This document shows, one piece after another, positions 45,483-55,932 of a DNA stretch of 64,000 nt. The stretch comes from Leptospiraceae bacterium. Lineage in GTDB: Bacteria; Spirochaetota; Leptospiria; Leptospirales; Leptonemataceae. The stretch is taken from positions 173,340 to 237,339 of the forward strand of contig BPKM01000004.1 of the NCBI GenBank assembly GCA_026005135.1, read 5' to 3'. Within the stretch, counting starts at the first letter, position 1, and the number at the start of each line of letters is the position of its first letter. The position numbers and the translations under genes were made by a program. The notes beneath the pieces are model-generated. The model was not told the DNA's origin and made no database searches. It saw nothing but the letters and a program-made list of their open reading frames with translations.

Positions 45483-46271
45483 TTAATTTTTTAAAAAATA
45501 CCAGTTAAATTCATCTGATTTTTCTTTAGAAAATTTATAATTATCTACATTAAATTGTTTTAGTTTTTCTGGTTCATCGATTTGATTTCGAATTATCCAA
45601 TTTGCCATTTTTCCTCTTGCCCTTTTTGCATTTAAGGCAATTGTTTTATAACCTCCATTTCTTTTTTCTTGAAAGTAAATATTTATAACGGGAAAATTCA
45701 ATCTCTCTAAATCAATAACAGAGAAGTATTCATTTGATGCAAGATTAATTAAATAGGAGTTTTTATGCTTTTTTAATTCTTTATTTAAAAAATCTGTTAT
45801 ATCTTCTTTCCAGAATTCATATAAATTTGGAACCGAAAAGCTTTTATATTTTGATAAATCAGTCCCCATTTCTAAACGATAGGGATAAATTAAATCAAGA
45901 GGTTTTAAAATACCATATAAACCAGATAGAATTCGTAAATGATTTTGTATAAATTCAAGATCTTTTATTTCATAAGAATTAAATTCAAAGCCTTTATATA
46001 CATCTCCGTAAAAAAGGAATATAGCTGGATAGGATTCATCGAATATTAATTTTTCTGGAAAATTTTTATATCTTTCATAATTTAATTCTGCAATATTAGG
46101 ACTTACATCTAAAAGTTTTTCTAATTCTTTTGATGATAAGGTTTTTAAAACAGAAACTAATTCTAAACTTTTTTTAAAATAAACTGGTTCTTTAAATTGT
46201 TTTTTTATTTGATCTAAATAAGGTATATTTAAACGTTTTAACGTTTTTGCTGGAGAAATTACTATAATCAT
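45483..46271 (-). CDS. yaaA: Peroxide stress protein YaaA family
   Basis: 262 residues, the usual length. Conserved blocks: 'IIVISPAKTLK' at the N-terminus, 'LDVSPNIAELNYERYKNF', 'AIFLFYGDVYKGF', 'LRILSGLYGILKPLDLIYPYRLEMG' in two parts, and 'LASNEYFSVID'. In E. coli YaaA limits damage by lowering free iron under peroxide stress and binds DNA. The gene overlaps the upstream TetR gene by 4 bases, implying joint expression. Confidence 0.93.
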   Translation of the reverse strand: MIIVISPAKTLKRLNIPYLDQIKKQFKEPVYFKKSLELVSVLKTLSSKELEKLLDVSPNIAELNYERYKNFPEKLIFDESYPAIFLFYGDVYKGFEFNSYEIKDLEFIQNHLRILSGLYGILKPLDLIYPYRLEMGTDLSKYKSFSVPNLYEFWKEDITDFLNKELKKHKNSYLINLASNEYFSVIDLERLNFPVINIYFQEKRNGGYKTIALNAKRARGKMANWIIRNQIDEPEKLKQFNVDNYKFSKEKSDEFNWYFLKN

Positions 46272-46900
46272 AGTAATAATAATCCTTTTAAAGAAGATTT
46301 AAATAACTTTTTTCCATCTTTATGGGGAACAATAAATCTTAACATAGGAATTAATGTATTTAACATTACCTGAAAAGCAATTTCTTTTGGTAATTTTAAT
46401 TTCTTTTCTTTCTCGAATTTTGATAAGATTTTTAATTTCAATTCAAGCATTCTATCATAAAGAGGTTTAAGTTCTCCTGGCTCCATATCCAGTACTTTCT
46501 GAGCAAGAAGTAAGGCTAATTCATGATTATTCCAGAGATTGATATAAATCTCTACTAATTGATTAAAAACCTGTTCTGATTTTAATTTATCTATTTCTTT
46601 TAATAATTTTTCATATTCTTCTATTAATTCTTCTAAGACTGGTCTTATAATTTCGTAAATAATGGCATCTTTCGAAGGAAAATGACTATATAAAGTAGCA
46701 CGAGAAATATCTGCTTCATCTGCTACTTCTTCTAATCTTACATTTTCTGGACCTTCTAATGCAAAACGTTTCGTTGCTATTTCTAAAATTAATTTTCTTA
46801 TTCTTTTTCGTCTTTTTTCTACCCTTGGCAATTTACGTTTAGACTCTTCCTCATTGGTGCCTTGTATTTGTTCTGTTTTTTTTCTGATCATTTTTTCCAT
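46268..46900 (-). CDS. TetR-family transcriptional regulator, coupled to yaaA
   Basis: 210 residues from the ATG at 46900, chosen because AAGGA precedes it; a longer frame to 46960 adds an unlikely hydrophobic leader. A basic N-terminus precedes the helix-turn-helix 'VRLEEVADEADISRATLYSHFPSKDAIIYEI' (two parts). The C-terminal domain is helical and Lys/Glu-rich. It overlaps yaaA by 4 bases. Ligand unknown. Confidence 0.88.
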   Translation of the reverse strand: MEKMIRKKTEQIQGTNEEESKRKLPRVEKRRKRIRKLILEIATKRFALEGPENVRLEEVADEADISRATLYSHFPSKDAIIYEIIRPVLEELIEEYEKLLKEIDKLKSEQVFNQLVEIYINLWNNHELALLLAQKVLDMEPGELKPLYDRMLELKLKILSKFEKEKKLKLPKEIAFQVMLNTLIPMLRFIVPHKDGKKLFKSSLKGLLLL

Positions 46901-47187
46901 AATAGTATCCTTAACATTTAGCAGTCTAAAATATACTAAAGCATATATTATAATATTCAATTCCTATTATTTGACAACATAATTTTTATAAAACATTATA
47001 TTTTTTCTTATTTTTTAAGGTTATTTTTATACTTTTATTTTAAAAATAATATTAAGGTCACAATTTTTTATAAAAATCATACTGTAAATAAGATTTATTA
47101 TTAATACCTCTTCAATGATTAATAACTAAATCTATAACTTTCCTATTTACTAAAAAATAGTATAAAAAAATTCAATAAGGTTAAAAT

Positions 47188-49155
47188 TTAGGATTTATAC
47201 ATTTCTTCAATTTGTATAGCATATTTCTCTAAAACTTTATTTCTCTTAATTTTCATAGTTTCTGTCATTTCTACACCTTTTTTTAATTCTTCTGGTAAAA
47301 TATAAAAATGGGTAATTCTTTCAAATGCTTTAAATCCATTTTTTGCAGAAACTTCTTCTTTTAAAATTTCAGAAAATAATTGCTTTACTTCTTTTATATG
47401 ATTCCATTCTTCTAAATTATCAGGTAATTGAACTTTAGATTTTAATTCTTCTTTAACTCTTTCTACATTTGGATAAATCAAAACACCTAAGGTTTTTTGA
47501 TCCTGCCCTACTACTACCGCTTGTTGAATAAATGGGTTGCTGGTTAATCGTACTTCTATAGGTTCTGGTTCTATATTCTCTCCACCTGCTAAAACAATTG
47601 TATCTTTAGCTCTTCCAGCAAATTTAATTTCCCCTGTTGTTGTCCATACGAAAATATCTCCAGAATTTAACCAACCATCTTGTAGTACTTCTTGAGTTTT
47701 TTCTGGCATTTTATAATATCCTTTCATTACGTGAGGTCCTTTATGCCATGCAACTCCTTTTACACCTGGCATTGTTATTATTCTTCCAAATTCATCTCTT
47801 AACTGGACATGAGCACCAGGTAAAGGTGGACCCACACAATCCCTTTTGGGCCAGGGTAATCTTCCCATAACGCAAACTGCTGTAGTTTCTGTCATACCAT
47901 ATGCATCGACAATAGGTATACCACAATATCGAAAGAAATCTGCAATATGAACAGGTAAGGCACCTGCTCCAGATAAAGCAAAACGTAATTTTCCTCCAAA
48001 AATATCTCTTATTTTCGAAAGTATTTTTCTAGCAGGTAGAATTAATGGTGCTGAAATAATTAATCCAATTAATGCTAAGGTTTTTCTTATAAATCTATCA
48101 GAAAATGACTCTTCTTCTGTTAATGCTATACGATCTAACAGATTATCTAAGGAATCCATATAGAGTCCAGCTATATTTAATGCAAGATTAAATATCTTTT
48201 GATTTCTTTCAGGTTGCTTTCGTAAATTATCATAAATTCTTTTATATAATTGTTCCCATACTCTTGGGACAGAAACAAGAAACGTGGGTTTAATAGTTTG
48301 TAAATCATTAGCAAGCATCATTACATTTGAATTTGCCATACTTGCACCACAGGCAATCAAAGTAAATTCGAGAACACGTTCTGCTATATGCCATGGTGGT
48401 AAAAATACTACTACTCTATCCTGTTCCGAAATAGGAGAAACTAATTGGATTTGTGCAATTTCCCAACAAAAATTTCTATGGGTTAACATTACCCCCTTAG
48501 GAGTTCCTGTCGTTCCACTGGTATAAATTATGGTTGCAAGATCATCAGGTTGTATGGATTCTCCTCTTCTTCGAATTTCTTCTTCTCCTTTAAGACGTAG
48601 CAATTCATATCCTCGATTTAAAATATCTATTAAGAAATAAAAATTAATATTGCCATTCTTAGAAGTTTTTCCAATTCTTAAACGATTCTCTTCCATTTCT
48701 TCGATAATTTTATCAACATTTTTATATTTTTCTGGTCCTTCTATAGAAATGATAGTATGAATCTGTGGTAATTCTCCAATACAATCTGATAATTTTTTTA
48801 ACATTTTTTCGTTTTCGACAATTACAATAGGAACTTCCGCATGATTTAATATATAAGTAATATCCTGTTCTGTTGCATCAGTACCCCTTGGAACATCAAC
48901 ACAACCAATTGTATCAATAGCAAAACATAATAATGTCCATTCATAACGATTATCACACAATAATGCTATACGATCTCCTTTTTTAACACCAAGTTCATAG
49001 ATTAAAAACGCTTGAATACTTTTCATATCAGAACGCCAGTTAGCATAAGAAATCGCACCAAATTCCTGTTTATCTAATCGAACCCAGAAACAAGGTCTTT
49101 CTGCATGTGTGGATACTGTATCTCTTATAAGATGATATAAAGAAATCTTTTCCAT
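47188..49155 (-). CDS. Long-chain acyl-CoA synthetase (AMP-forming)
   Basis: 655 residues, FAA1/FadD15 type. AMP-binding motif 'IIYTSGTTGTPKGVMLTH' near residue 210, 'DAYGMTETTAVCVMGR' (A5 motif), 'GWLNSGDIFVWTTTGEIKFAGRAKDTIVLAGGENIEPEPIE' read in pieces (A7-A8), and a C-terminal Lys in 'MKIKRNKVLEKY'. It activates fatty acids to acyl-CoA at the inner membrane for import or phospholipid synthesis. The ribosome site is GAGGAG. It lies next to an acyltransferase gene, supporting a lipid role. Confidence 0.93.
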   Translation of the reverse strand: MEKISLYHLIRDTVSTHAERPCFWVRLDKQEFGAISYANWRSDMKSIQAFLIYELGVKKGDRIALLCDNRYEWTLLCFAIDTIGCVDVPRGTDATEQDITYILNHAEVPIVIVENEKMLKKLSDCIGELPQIHTIISIEGPEKYKNVDKIIEEMEENRLRIGKTSKNGNINFYFLIDILNRGYELLRLKGEEEIRRRGESIQPDDLATIIYTSGTTGTPKGVMLTHRNFCWEIAQIQLVSPISEQDRVVVFLPPWHIAERVLEFTLIACGASMANSNVMMLANDLQTIKPTFLVSVPRVWEQLYKRIYDNLRKQPERNQKIFNLALNIAGLYMDSLDNLLDRIALTEEESFSDRFIRKTLALIGLIISAPLILPARKILSKIRDIFGGKLRFALSGAGALPVHIADFFRYCGIPIVDAYGMTETTAVCVMGRLPWPKRDCVGPPLPGAHVQLRDEFGRIITMPGVKGVAWHKGPHVMKGYYKMPEKTQEVLQDGWLNSGDIFVWTTTGEIKFAGRAKDTIVLAGGENIEPEPIEVRLTSNPFIQQAVVVGQDQKTLGVLIYPNVERVKEELKSKVQLPDNLEEWNHIKEVKQLFSEILKEEVSAKNGFKAFERITHFYILPEELKKGVEMTETMKIKRNKVLEKYAIQIEEMYKS

Positions 49156-49228
49156 AATAAGTGCTCCTCAAAAAATTAGAAAATTCTTCGAAATGTCATC
49201 GTCAAGAATAAGTTTTACTTTTTGATAG

Positions 49229-49909
49229 CTAAATATCTTTTTTAAGTAGTAGCTCTCTTCGTTTTTGTTCTGTTTTATAAAGATTTTCCATCATTTGATT
49301 TTCTACAAGTTTACGATAGAATTCAAATTGTTCATGATTCAAATCTTCTGGTATATAAATTGGTTCACCATAACGAATTATGATTGTATTAAATAAAGAA
49401 GGAATTCTCATAGAATCCCAGGATTTTGCCTTTTTTTGTTTTATAGCTTCATGATGAAAAGGTATAATAGGAAGACCTGTTTTTGATGCAAGGGTTATAA
49501 TACCAGGCTGAACCTTAAAAGCTGGTCCTCTTGGTCCATCTGGTGTTATCAAAATTCTTTTCCCTTCTCTTGCAATTTTTATTAATATTTTTAATGCCTG
49601 AATTCCACCTCTGGAAGAACTTCCTCTAACACTAAAATTATTAAATTTTTTTACTATGCGATCAATTAATTCCCCATCACGTGATTGAGAAATCAATATA
49701 TACAAATCCATATCCCGAATTAATATTGGACCAGTAAAAGCATTACAATGCCATAAAGCTAATATAAATGGCTTTTTATTTTTTAAATATGGTTCAATAT
49801 ATTCTTTATTAATAGTAATTATATTGGAAGTTTTTATTAAAATTTTTAAATAATATGGTAAAAAAAAGATAACTATATCTTCAAGAAACTTTTTGAATTT
49901 TTTTTTCAT
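49229..49909 (-). CDS. DUF374-type lysophospholipid acyltransferase-like protein
   Basis: 226 residues with an N-terminal membrane helix. 'FILALWHCNAFTGP' contains the shortened H-containing motif 1 and 'RILITPDGPRGPAFKVQPGI' the TPDGPRGP block diagnostic for DUF374 proteins, distant relatives of LpxL/PlsC acyltransferases. 'VRGSSSRGGIQALKILI' is also typical. It probably transfers an acyl chain to a lipid or lipid A precursor at the inner membrane. The start overlaps the longest possible start of the divergent MarC gene by 17 bases. Confidence 0.88.
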   Translation of the reverse strand: MKKKFKKFLEDIVIFFLPYYLKILIKTSNIITINKEYIEPYLKNKKPFILALWHCNAFTGPILIRDMDLYILISQSRDGELIDRIVKKFNNFSVRGSSSRGGIQALKILIKIAREGKRILITPDGPRGPAFKVQPGIITLASKTGLPIIPFHHEAIKQKKAKSWDSMRIPSLFNTIIIRYGEPIYIPEDLNHEQFEFYRKLVENQMMENLYKTEQKRRELLLKKDI

Positions 49910-50003
49910 AACAAAACTAAAAAACTATCAAAAATATATTAAGCAAGTAAAAACAATGAATTTCTTTTTGACTCATTTCTTCCTAATAAAATACAGTGAT
50001 CTT

Positions 50004-50615
50004 ATGTGGGAAGAATTTCTATCTACTTGTTTAGTTCTCTTTTTTGTTATGGATCCAATTGGAAATATCCCATTATTTTTGATTGTTTTAGAAAAAATTC
50101 CCATCAAAAAAAGAAAATGGATTATTACAAGAGAAATCTTTTTTGCTATGTTAATTTTAATTATTTTCTTATATTCTGGCAATTCTATTTTAAAATATCT
50201 GAATATATCACAATTTTCATTAAAAATATCGGGTAGTATTTTGTTGTTTTTAATTTCTATTCGAATGATCTTCCCTCCTTCTACTCAACAACAGGGTACT
50301 ACTGTATTTGGCGATTTACCCGAAGGAGAACCATTTTTATTTCCATTGGCAATCCCTTCTTTAGCAGGACCTTCAGCCATTATTACTGTAATTGTTGTTT
50401 CCAATCAGGATCCCTCTAAAATTCATTTATGGTTATTTGCTATTATATTAAGTTGTCTTCTTGCATTAATTATTCTTTTATCTTCTAATCTTATCTCAAA
50501 ATTCGCAGGTAAAAAAGGAATATTTGCAATGGAAAAGCTAATGGGTATGATTTTAATTGCAATATCAACAGAAATGTTTTTAAAAGGTATTAAAGAATTT
50601 ATAACACAATACTAA
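50004..50615 (+). CDS. MarC family inner-membrane protein
   Basis: 204 residues from the ATG at 50004, where family similarity begins ('MWEEFLSTCLVLFFVMDPIGNIPLF'). In-frame starts at 49893 and 49956 have no ribosome site and would add unmatched residues. There are six hydrophobic helices, with the second MarC repeat mark 'FPLAIPSLAGPSAIITVIV'. MarC/UPF0056 proteins are conserved membrane proteins of unclear function, with no proven drug efflux role. Confidence 0.88.
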   Translation: MWEEFLSTCLVLFFVMDPIGNIPLFLIVLEKIPIKKRKWIITREIFFAMLILIIFLYSGNSILKYLNISQFSLKISGSILLFLISIRMIFPPSTQQQGTTVFGDLPEGEPFLFPLAIPSLAGPSAIITVIVVSNQDPSKIHLWLFAIILSCLLALIILLSSNLISKFAGKKGIFAMEKLMGMILIAISTEMFLKGIKEFITQY

Positions 50616-50624
50616 TGATTAACA

Positions 50625-51935
50625 TTAATAATAATCATTTATAAGACAGTGTTTTTTATCGATAAATTCATTTCTTTTGATAAATTCATATGATTTTCTT
50701 CCATTCCATGAAACATAATTTTCTACAGTAATTAAAACGTTATTATTATAATTTTTTTTTAACCATTCAGCATATTGACAGATTAAATCAGCTTGATAGG
50801 ACATCATATCATATTGCATTGATGTAAGTATTCTACGAGGATCATGTATTATAATATTATTACTTTTTTTATCATGAATATAAAACATTACATAACCACT
50901 TTTTTGAACAAGCATAACTCTCCACGACCAACGAAAACCATTTTCTTTCCATAAAACTTCATTCATATAAGTCTTTATATCATAATTCTTTAAGTAAAGT
51001 ATAAATCTCGCTGGAAAAAGTATCTGAAATACTAAAAATAATACTACAATAAATCGTATTATTTGAGATGTTTCTTTATATTTAATATTATTTATATTTG
51101 AATTTATATAAATTTTATTGAATATCAACTTTCGTTTTAATTGTAATGGCCAATCAGGTTCAAAAAATATTGTAGTAAATAATATCATTACCCATGGAAA
51201 AACTCCTATTTCAAAAAGAATACGTGTTAAAACATGAAATAATATAACTAGAAAATATGCATACTTTCGAGTTTTTTTTAGTGATAACCAGAATGGTATG
51301 GTTATATCAAAAAGCATTCCAGCCCAGGAAAATAATAATGCCTGTTCTTTAATTGATAAAATCTCTAATGGGATAAATGTTTTTCTTGCTAACCATATTT
51401 TTAAAGGTAACCCTTCTAAGAGCCAATCTGGCTGAATTTTAGCAAATCCTGCATATAAATATACAATTGCAATTTGTAATCGTATAAGTATTATCGCCCA
51501 TTCTGGATAAAGACTGTTCTCTGCTAAAAAATTATGTTTTGGTTCTGGTAATAATAATAAATAAATTCCAATAATTATAATAAAATAATGGTGATTTAAG
51601 TAATATGTAGGATCCTGAAAGAATATCCACATAAAAAGCAATAAAGAAACTAATAAACTAAATTTATATAAAATCCCAAATATAACAAAAATAGAAAAAA
51701 TCATTAATACTATTAAAATTATTATAAAGATATTTTCAGGTATCAATGGCACCCATTCAAACAAAGGATAACGAAAATGAAAAGATGGTAATACAAAGTA
51801 TTTTTTCCACCATCCATAAAGTAAATATCTTAAACTGATTATAAATAATATTATTCCATAAATACATTTAATAAAAGAAAAAGAATTCCCATTAACAAGA
51901 TTATTAGAAAATAAAATATATTTGAATCCTTTCAT
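50625..51935 (-). CDS. HTTM-domain membrane protein
   Basis: 436 residues. The first 290 form the horizontally transferred transmembrane domain related to vitamin-K-dependent gamma-carboxylase: 'YPLFEWVPLIPENIFII', 'AIVYLYAGFAKIQPDWLLEG', 'LFDITIPFWLSLKKTR' and 'FPWVMILFTTIFFEPDWP'. The C-terminal part is soluble ('WKENGFRWSWRVMLVQKSGYV', in which 'FRWSWRVML' is typical). Last gene of the imelysin/DUF1111 operon, 20 bases after the second imelysin; members are often found with imelysins. Biochemical role unknown. Confidence 0.88.
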   Translation of the reverse strand: MKGFKYILFSNNLVNGNSFSFIKCIYGIILFIISLRYLLYGWWKKYFVLPSFHFRYPLFEWVPLIPENIFIIILIVLMIFSIFVIFGILYKFSLLVSLLLFMWIFFQDPTYYLNHHYFIIIIGIYLLLLPEPKHNFLAENSLYPEWAIILIRLQIAIVYLYAGFAKIQPDWLLEGLPLKIWLARKTFIPLEILSIKEQALLFSWAGMLFDITIPFWLSLKKTRKYAYFLVILFHVLTRILFEIGVFPWVMILFTTIFFEPDWPLQLKRKLIFNKIYINSNINNIKYKETSQIIRFIVVLFLVFQILFPARFILYLKNYDIKTYMNEVLWKENGFRWSWRVMLVQKSGYVMFYIHDKKSNNIIIHDPRRILTSMQYDMMSYQADLICQYAEWLKKNYNNNVLITVENYVSWNGRKSYEFIKRNEFIDKKHCLINDYY

Positions 51936-51955
51936 AAGATTATTATAAATTTTAT

Positions 51956-53125
51956 TTAATCACCATCAGAAGAACCAACACCTGGATTTGTACCCGTTGA
52001 AGATACAAAGTCTGTACTAAAAAATATTCTTAAATTTCTTATTCTTTGATAAATATCATTTAAATTTTCGTAATCATTTTCTATTAAGAATTTTATATCA
52101 TGATTTTTAACTTTATGCTCTTTAAAATACAAAAGTAGTTGATAAATCTCATCTGCGAATAAATCAGCTAATTCTTCATCATAACGATATAAAATATGTT
52201 TTAATCCTCTTCTATTAAAATCACCATTATAAATTTCAAAAATAGTAAATAAATTATTATATATAGATACAATAGATTGTTTCGCATATAAAGATTCTAT
52301 TTTATCTAAATGTTTATTACCACCAGAAGATATACTTAAACCAGCAGGATATCCTATTTTTCTATCTATTATGCGAGATAATTGGTCTATAATTTGTACA
52401 TTGAATTCTGATAAAATATCTAATTGAGATTTATAATAAGGATTTGTAAGTGATGGATTAAGGAAGTAAAAAATAAAATCACTATTCCATTCTTCATTAA
52501 TTTTATAGGCATTAGAATAAATATTTTCTGATAATGCCACAGCATATTCCAATTTCCTACCAGTTAATGAATTTAAAATATCTTGATCATTCTGGTTTTC
52601 AGTAAAAGATGAACCGCCATCTGTAAAAATTAAATATTCTAAAATAGTTATTCCTTTAACTAATATACCTAAACTATTGATATAATTCTGATCAATTGTA
52701 GAAGAACCATTAATAATACTTTCAACCGATATAGAGCAGTTAATGGATTGAAAACAAGGATCTTTGCCAAATGACCAAGAATACATATTCCAGAATAATG
52801 TTCTTGGATCATTAGCAGGACCGAAATAAAATGGTTCTAACAAGGTTAAAAAATGATAAACTTTATTTAATGAATTTTGCCAATTTTTCAGATTTTTTAT
52901 TGTCGGATTATCTTTAAAGATTTGAGCATTATTTTTTAAATTCAACGCCTCTTTCTGCAAATTTGCATAATTTGGTAAAATATATTCTTTTGTAATTCCT
53001 TCTATAATTAGCTGATTTTCCCAAGAAAAAACATCAAATGGTATTATAAATAGCTCCTTATTATTTTTTTTACAAAAATTTATAAATAAAACCATTAATA
53101 ATAATATAATTTTTATATTTCTCAT
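51956..53125 (-). CDS. Imelysin-family lipoprotein (iron-regulated type)
   Basis: 389 residues; lipobox LFINFC (Cys18). Imelysin-like four-helix layout with 'GILVKGITILEYLIFTDG' corresponding to the GxHxxE region, in which the His is not conserved, so it resembles the second, degenerate imelysin often found in these operons. It ends in a Gly/Ser tail. The ribosome site is AGGAG. It follows the di-heme gene by 28 bases. The family is iron-regulated and periplasmic or surface-attached; its ligand is unproven. Confidence 0.85.
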   Translation of the reverse strand: MRNIKIILLLMVLFINFCKKNNKELFIIPFDVFSWENQLIIEGITKEYILPNYANLQKEALNLKNNAQIFKDNPTIKNLKNWQNSLNKVYHFLTLLEPFYFGPANDPRTLFWNMYSWSFGKDPCFQSINCSISVESIINGSSTIDQNYINSLGILVKGITILEYLIFTDGGSSFTENQNDQDILNSLTGRKLEYAVALSENIYSNAYKINEEWNSDFIFYFLNPSLTNPYYKSQLDILSEFNVQIIDQLSRIIDRKIGYPAGLSISSGGNKHLDKIESLYAKQSIVSIYNNLFTIFEIYNGDFNRRGLKHILYRYDEELADLFADEIYQLLLYFKEHKVKNHDIKFLIENDYENLNDIYQRIRNLRIFFSTDFVSSTGTNPGVGSSDGD

Positions 53126-53153
53126 AGAATCTCCTCTTTAAAATAATAATTTA

Positions 53154-54605
53154 CTATAATGAATTTAAAAATTTTATTAATGCTTCTCTTTCTGATCTTG
53201 ATAATTGAACATATTTCTGCTTTGATTGTTCAGCTTCTCCACCATGCCATAAAATGGCTTCTTCTATAGTTTGAGCTCTACCATCATGTAAAAAACCTGC
53301 ATTAGAATTTACTCTTTGAACTAATCCTAATCCCCATAATGGTGGTGTTCTCCATTCTTTACCATTTGCCTGAAATTGTTTTCTATCATCTTTAAGATCA
53401 TCTCCCATATCATGTAATAATAAATCAGTATATGGATATATTTTTTGATTCGAAACCTCTGGAAAACCTTGTAAATTTCCTGTAATATATTTCTGCCTAT
53501 GGCAACTTTCGCATCCTATTTGAAAAAAAATCTCTTTTCCAAGCAATACATCTGAATCTTTATAATTTCTTCTAACAGGTACTGCTATAAGATGAGTATA
53601 AAATTCAACTAATTCTACAATACTTTGATTTACTTCGGGACTGCTATTCCCAGAAGGTGGATTATTGCAATCTATAGAGGGATGAGACGTTAAAGTACAA
53701 TTTTCATCAGGAAATAAAGGGGTTGTTATTCCAATTTCTCCATTGAAAGCTCCTTGATTTTGTTGATCTATAGTTGGCTGATTTGCCTTCCAACCAAAAC
53801 GTCCCAATTCTATTTGCATTGTTTTTTTATTCCATACATAGTTTGGTTTTCCCGAAATTCCATCATTATTTAAATCATTTTCATCAGCTCTACTTAATAT
53901 ATCTTCTTCTTTAATTGCAGCAAGAAGCCCCAATCCAATAATTTTAGGAGCAATTCTTGGAGAATAAACATAATCAGCAGGTTCTCCATAATTAAAGTTC
54001 AAATTAAAAATGGGTTTTTTAAGTATTACTTGATAACCATCGGGGAAGGTAATAATTTTTGTATCATATCCAATGACCATAGGATTAGCTTCTGGTTTTT
54101 GATTATTATATATATCTCGATTATTTAATTGCAATCCATATTCTGGTACAGGTAAAGGACCACCGTTACTATCTATTCCATTTGATAGACTGATTTGTAT
54201 TGTCATTGCATTAATTTTTTCATTTAATTTTGGAGCACTTCCAACTCCATCACGAATATGACATCCTCTACAAGAATCATTAATAAAAAAAGGTCCCAGA
54301 CCATCCCGGGCAGAACTCCCAGGATTAGTCCAGGTAGTATTAAAGAAGGAATTTCCAGATTCAAATCTCAGGAACCTATCCCGACTTAAATTCGAAGCAC
54401 CATGATCAAACGCATTTACTGTTGTCACATCGAAACTTGTTGTTTCTCCACCTGAATATTCTTCGCCTGGTTCATACCTAGGATCAACAGATGTATTAGA
54501 TAGAAATAATAAAGCAAATAATTCCAGATTATCCTGATTCTTTTTGCAATTTTCGATTAAAGTTAATATTAATAATAATAATAATGTTTTTTTTATATAC
54601 CTCAT
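53154..54605 (-). CDS. Di-heme c-type cytochrome lipoprotein (DUF1111, thiol-oxidoreductase-like)
   Basis: 483 residues; signal ends in lipobox LIENC. Two c-type heme sites are seen: 'DSCRGCHIRDGVG' (about residue 115) and 'GCESCHRQKY' (about 362). A MauG-like C-terminus 'AGFLHDGRAQTIEEAILWHGGEAEQSK' (in two parts) is diagnostic of DUF1111. It sits between two imelysin genes, the standard partner arrangement. It is likely an electron-transfer or peroxidase-like protein in iron acquisition; mechanism unknown. It requires a cytochrome c maturation system, not in the window. Confidence 0.92.
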   Translation of the reverse strand: MRYIKKTLLLLLILTLIENCKKNQDNLELFALLFLSNTSVDPRYEPGEEYSGGETTSFDVTTVNAFDHGASNLSRDRFLRFESGNSFFNTTWTNPGSSARDGLGPFFINDSCRGCHIRDGVGSAPKLNEKINAMTIQISLSNGIDSNGGPLPVPEYGLQLNNRDIYNNQKPEANPMVIGYDTKIITFPDGYQVILKKPIFNLNFNYGEPADYVYSPRIAPKIIGLGLLAAIKEEDILSRADENDLNNDGISGKPNYVWNKKTMQIELGRFGWKANQPTIDQQNQGAFNGEIGITTPLFPDENCTLTSHPSIDCNNPPSGNSSPEVNQSIVELVEFYTHLIAVPVRRNYKDSDVLLGKEIFFQIGCESCHRQKYITGNLQGFPEVSNQKIYPYTDLLLHDMGDDLKDDRKQFQANGKEWRTPPLWGLGLVQRVNSNAGFLHDGRAQTIEEAILWHGGEAEQSKQKYVQLSRSEREALIKFLNSL

Positions 54606-54654
54606 ACCATTCCTTCTTTATGATAATATTTTTATAATTTTTTTAAAAATTCTC

Positions 54655-55909
54655 TTAAGGAATTTGTGGTGTTATTTTAAAACCTAAACTTTCGCCAATT
54701 TCTACAAAATCAAAACCAACATTATTAAGACCAGGTCTTACTTCGAATTTAATTGTTTCAAATTGATCTTCATGATCTTGTGTTCTTCCATTTGCACCAT
54801 CAACTATTACAACATCATAAACAGGTGCATTCTTAGGGTCCATTACTTCCAATGCTTTATCAAGGTGCTTTATAATACTATCTTTATAAGAACCAGAAAT
54901 AGAATCTAATCCGGGTCCTTCTTCTCCGTTATAATCTCCAGTAAAAAAGATTTTAATTCCCAGAACATCATAATAAAAATCTTTATTCGTTGTATCACTA
55001 AAACAGGAATGTTCATCTTCCTGATCTCGTGTATCAACACCATTAAATCTCTCTGCTGCTAATTCATTTTTAGCAAAAGAAGCAAAACCTGTAATCATTT
55101 TCTTCAAAGCTTCTGGATCGTTTACAAACTTATGATAATAACTATTCGCATCAGAAGGATTCCATACATCTCTTAACATTTTCATATGTCGTACAAGAAT
55201 ATTGGTAGCATTTTGTAAATATGTTCTTCGACGACTACCATAAGTTGAATTTTGAAAATAACTTAGTGTCTGAGATAAACCTCTACCTGCTTCTTTTGTT
55301 GCATCGGCATCATCTTTGCCCCATAAAAGATATTCTATTGGATGCCAACCTGTTGCTACATTTTCTTCTTTATCGTTTTCTGCATTGAAGTTAATAAGAG
55401 AATCTTCATCAAGAGGATGACTTGTAGTACAACCACTACCTCCAATTTCACTACTTCCTATTAAAAAACATTCATTAAATTGTTCATCTAAGGGCCAGGC
55501 ATTAATTAAACCTTCCAATTCAGTAGGATTACCATCAACCAATTCATTCAATATATCTGGATTATCTATTGGACCTTCAGCAAAACGTAATGTTTCTGTT
55601 AATAGATACTTTTGTCTTGCTTCGATCCATTTCTGTCTTGCATTTTCTAATTTCGTTTGACTGGATGGATCAGAAACATACTCATTAACAGCTGTTTGTA
55701 GTTCTAAGGTTTTTTCATAAGTTTCATTATAAATTTTATAAGATAGATCCGCATATCGTTTTACAATTGCTGTTCTATCTATTCCTGAACCTGTTAATAA
55801 CAATGCCAAAACGGCATTATCATTATTATCGTTTTTTTTTGCAAAAATTTCCTCCAAGGAAACTTAATGCACTTATTATAATTAAAGTTTTGATTAAATT
55901 TGTCTTCAC
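54655..55909 (-). pseudogene. Imelysin lipoprotein, signal peptide out of frame at an A9 tract
   Basis: The enzyme-like body reads from 55857 and has the intact imelysin motif GxHxxE in 'GWHPIEYLLWG', plus 'ARQKWIEARQKYLLTETLRF'. The natural start is GTG at 55909, with GGAGG 6 bases upstream. It encodes MKTNLIKTLIIISALSFLGG and then NFC, a good lipoprotein signal, but that frame stops two codons past an A9 run (55832-55840). With A8, NFCKK joins directly to NDNNDNAVLALLL. So the gene is complete except for one base in a homopolymer. First gene of the iron-locus operon. Confidence 0.85.
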
Positions 55910-55932
55910 AATCAACCTCCTGTCTTTTTAAT

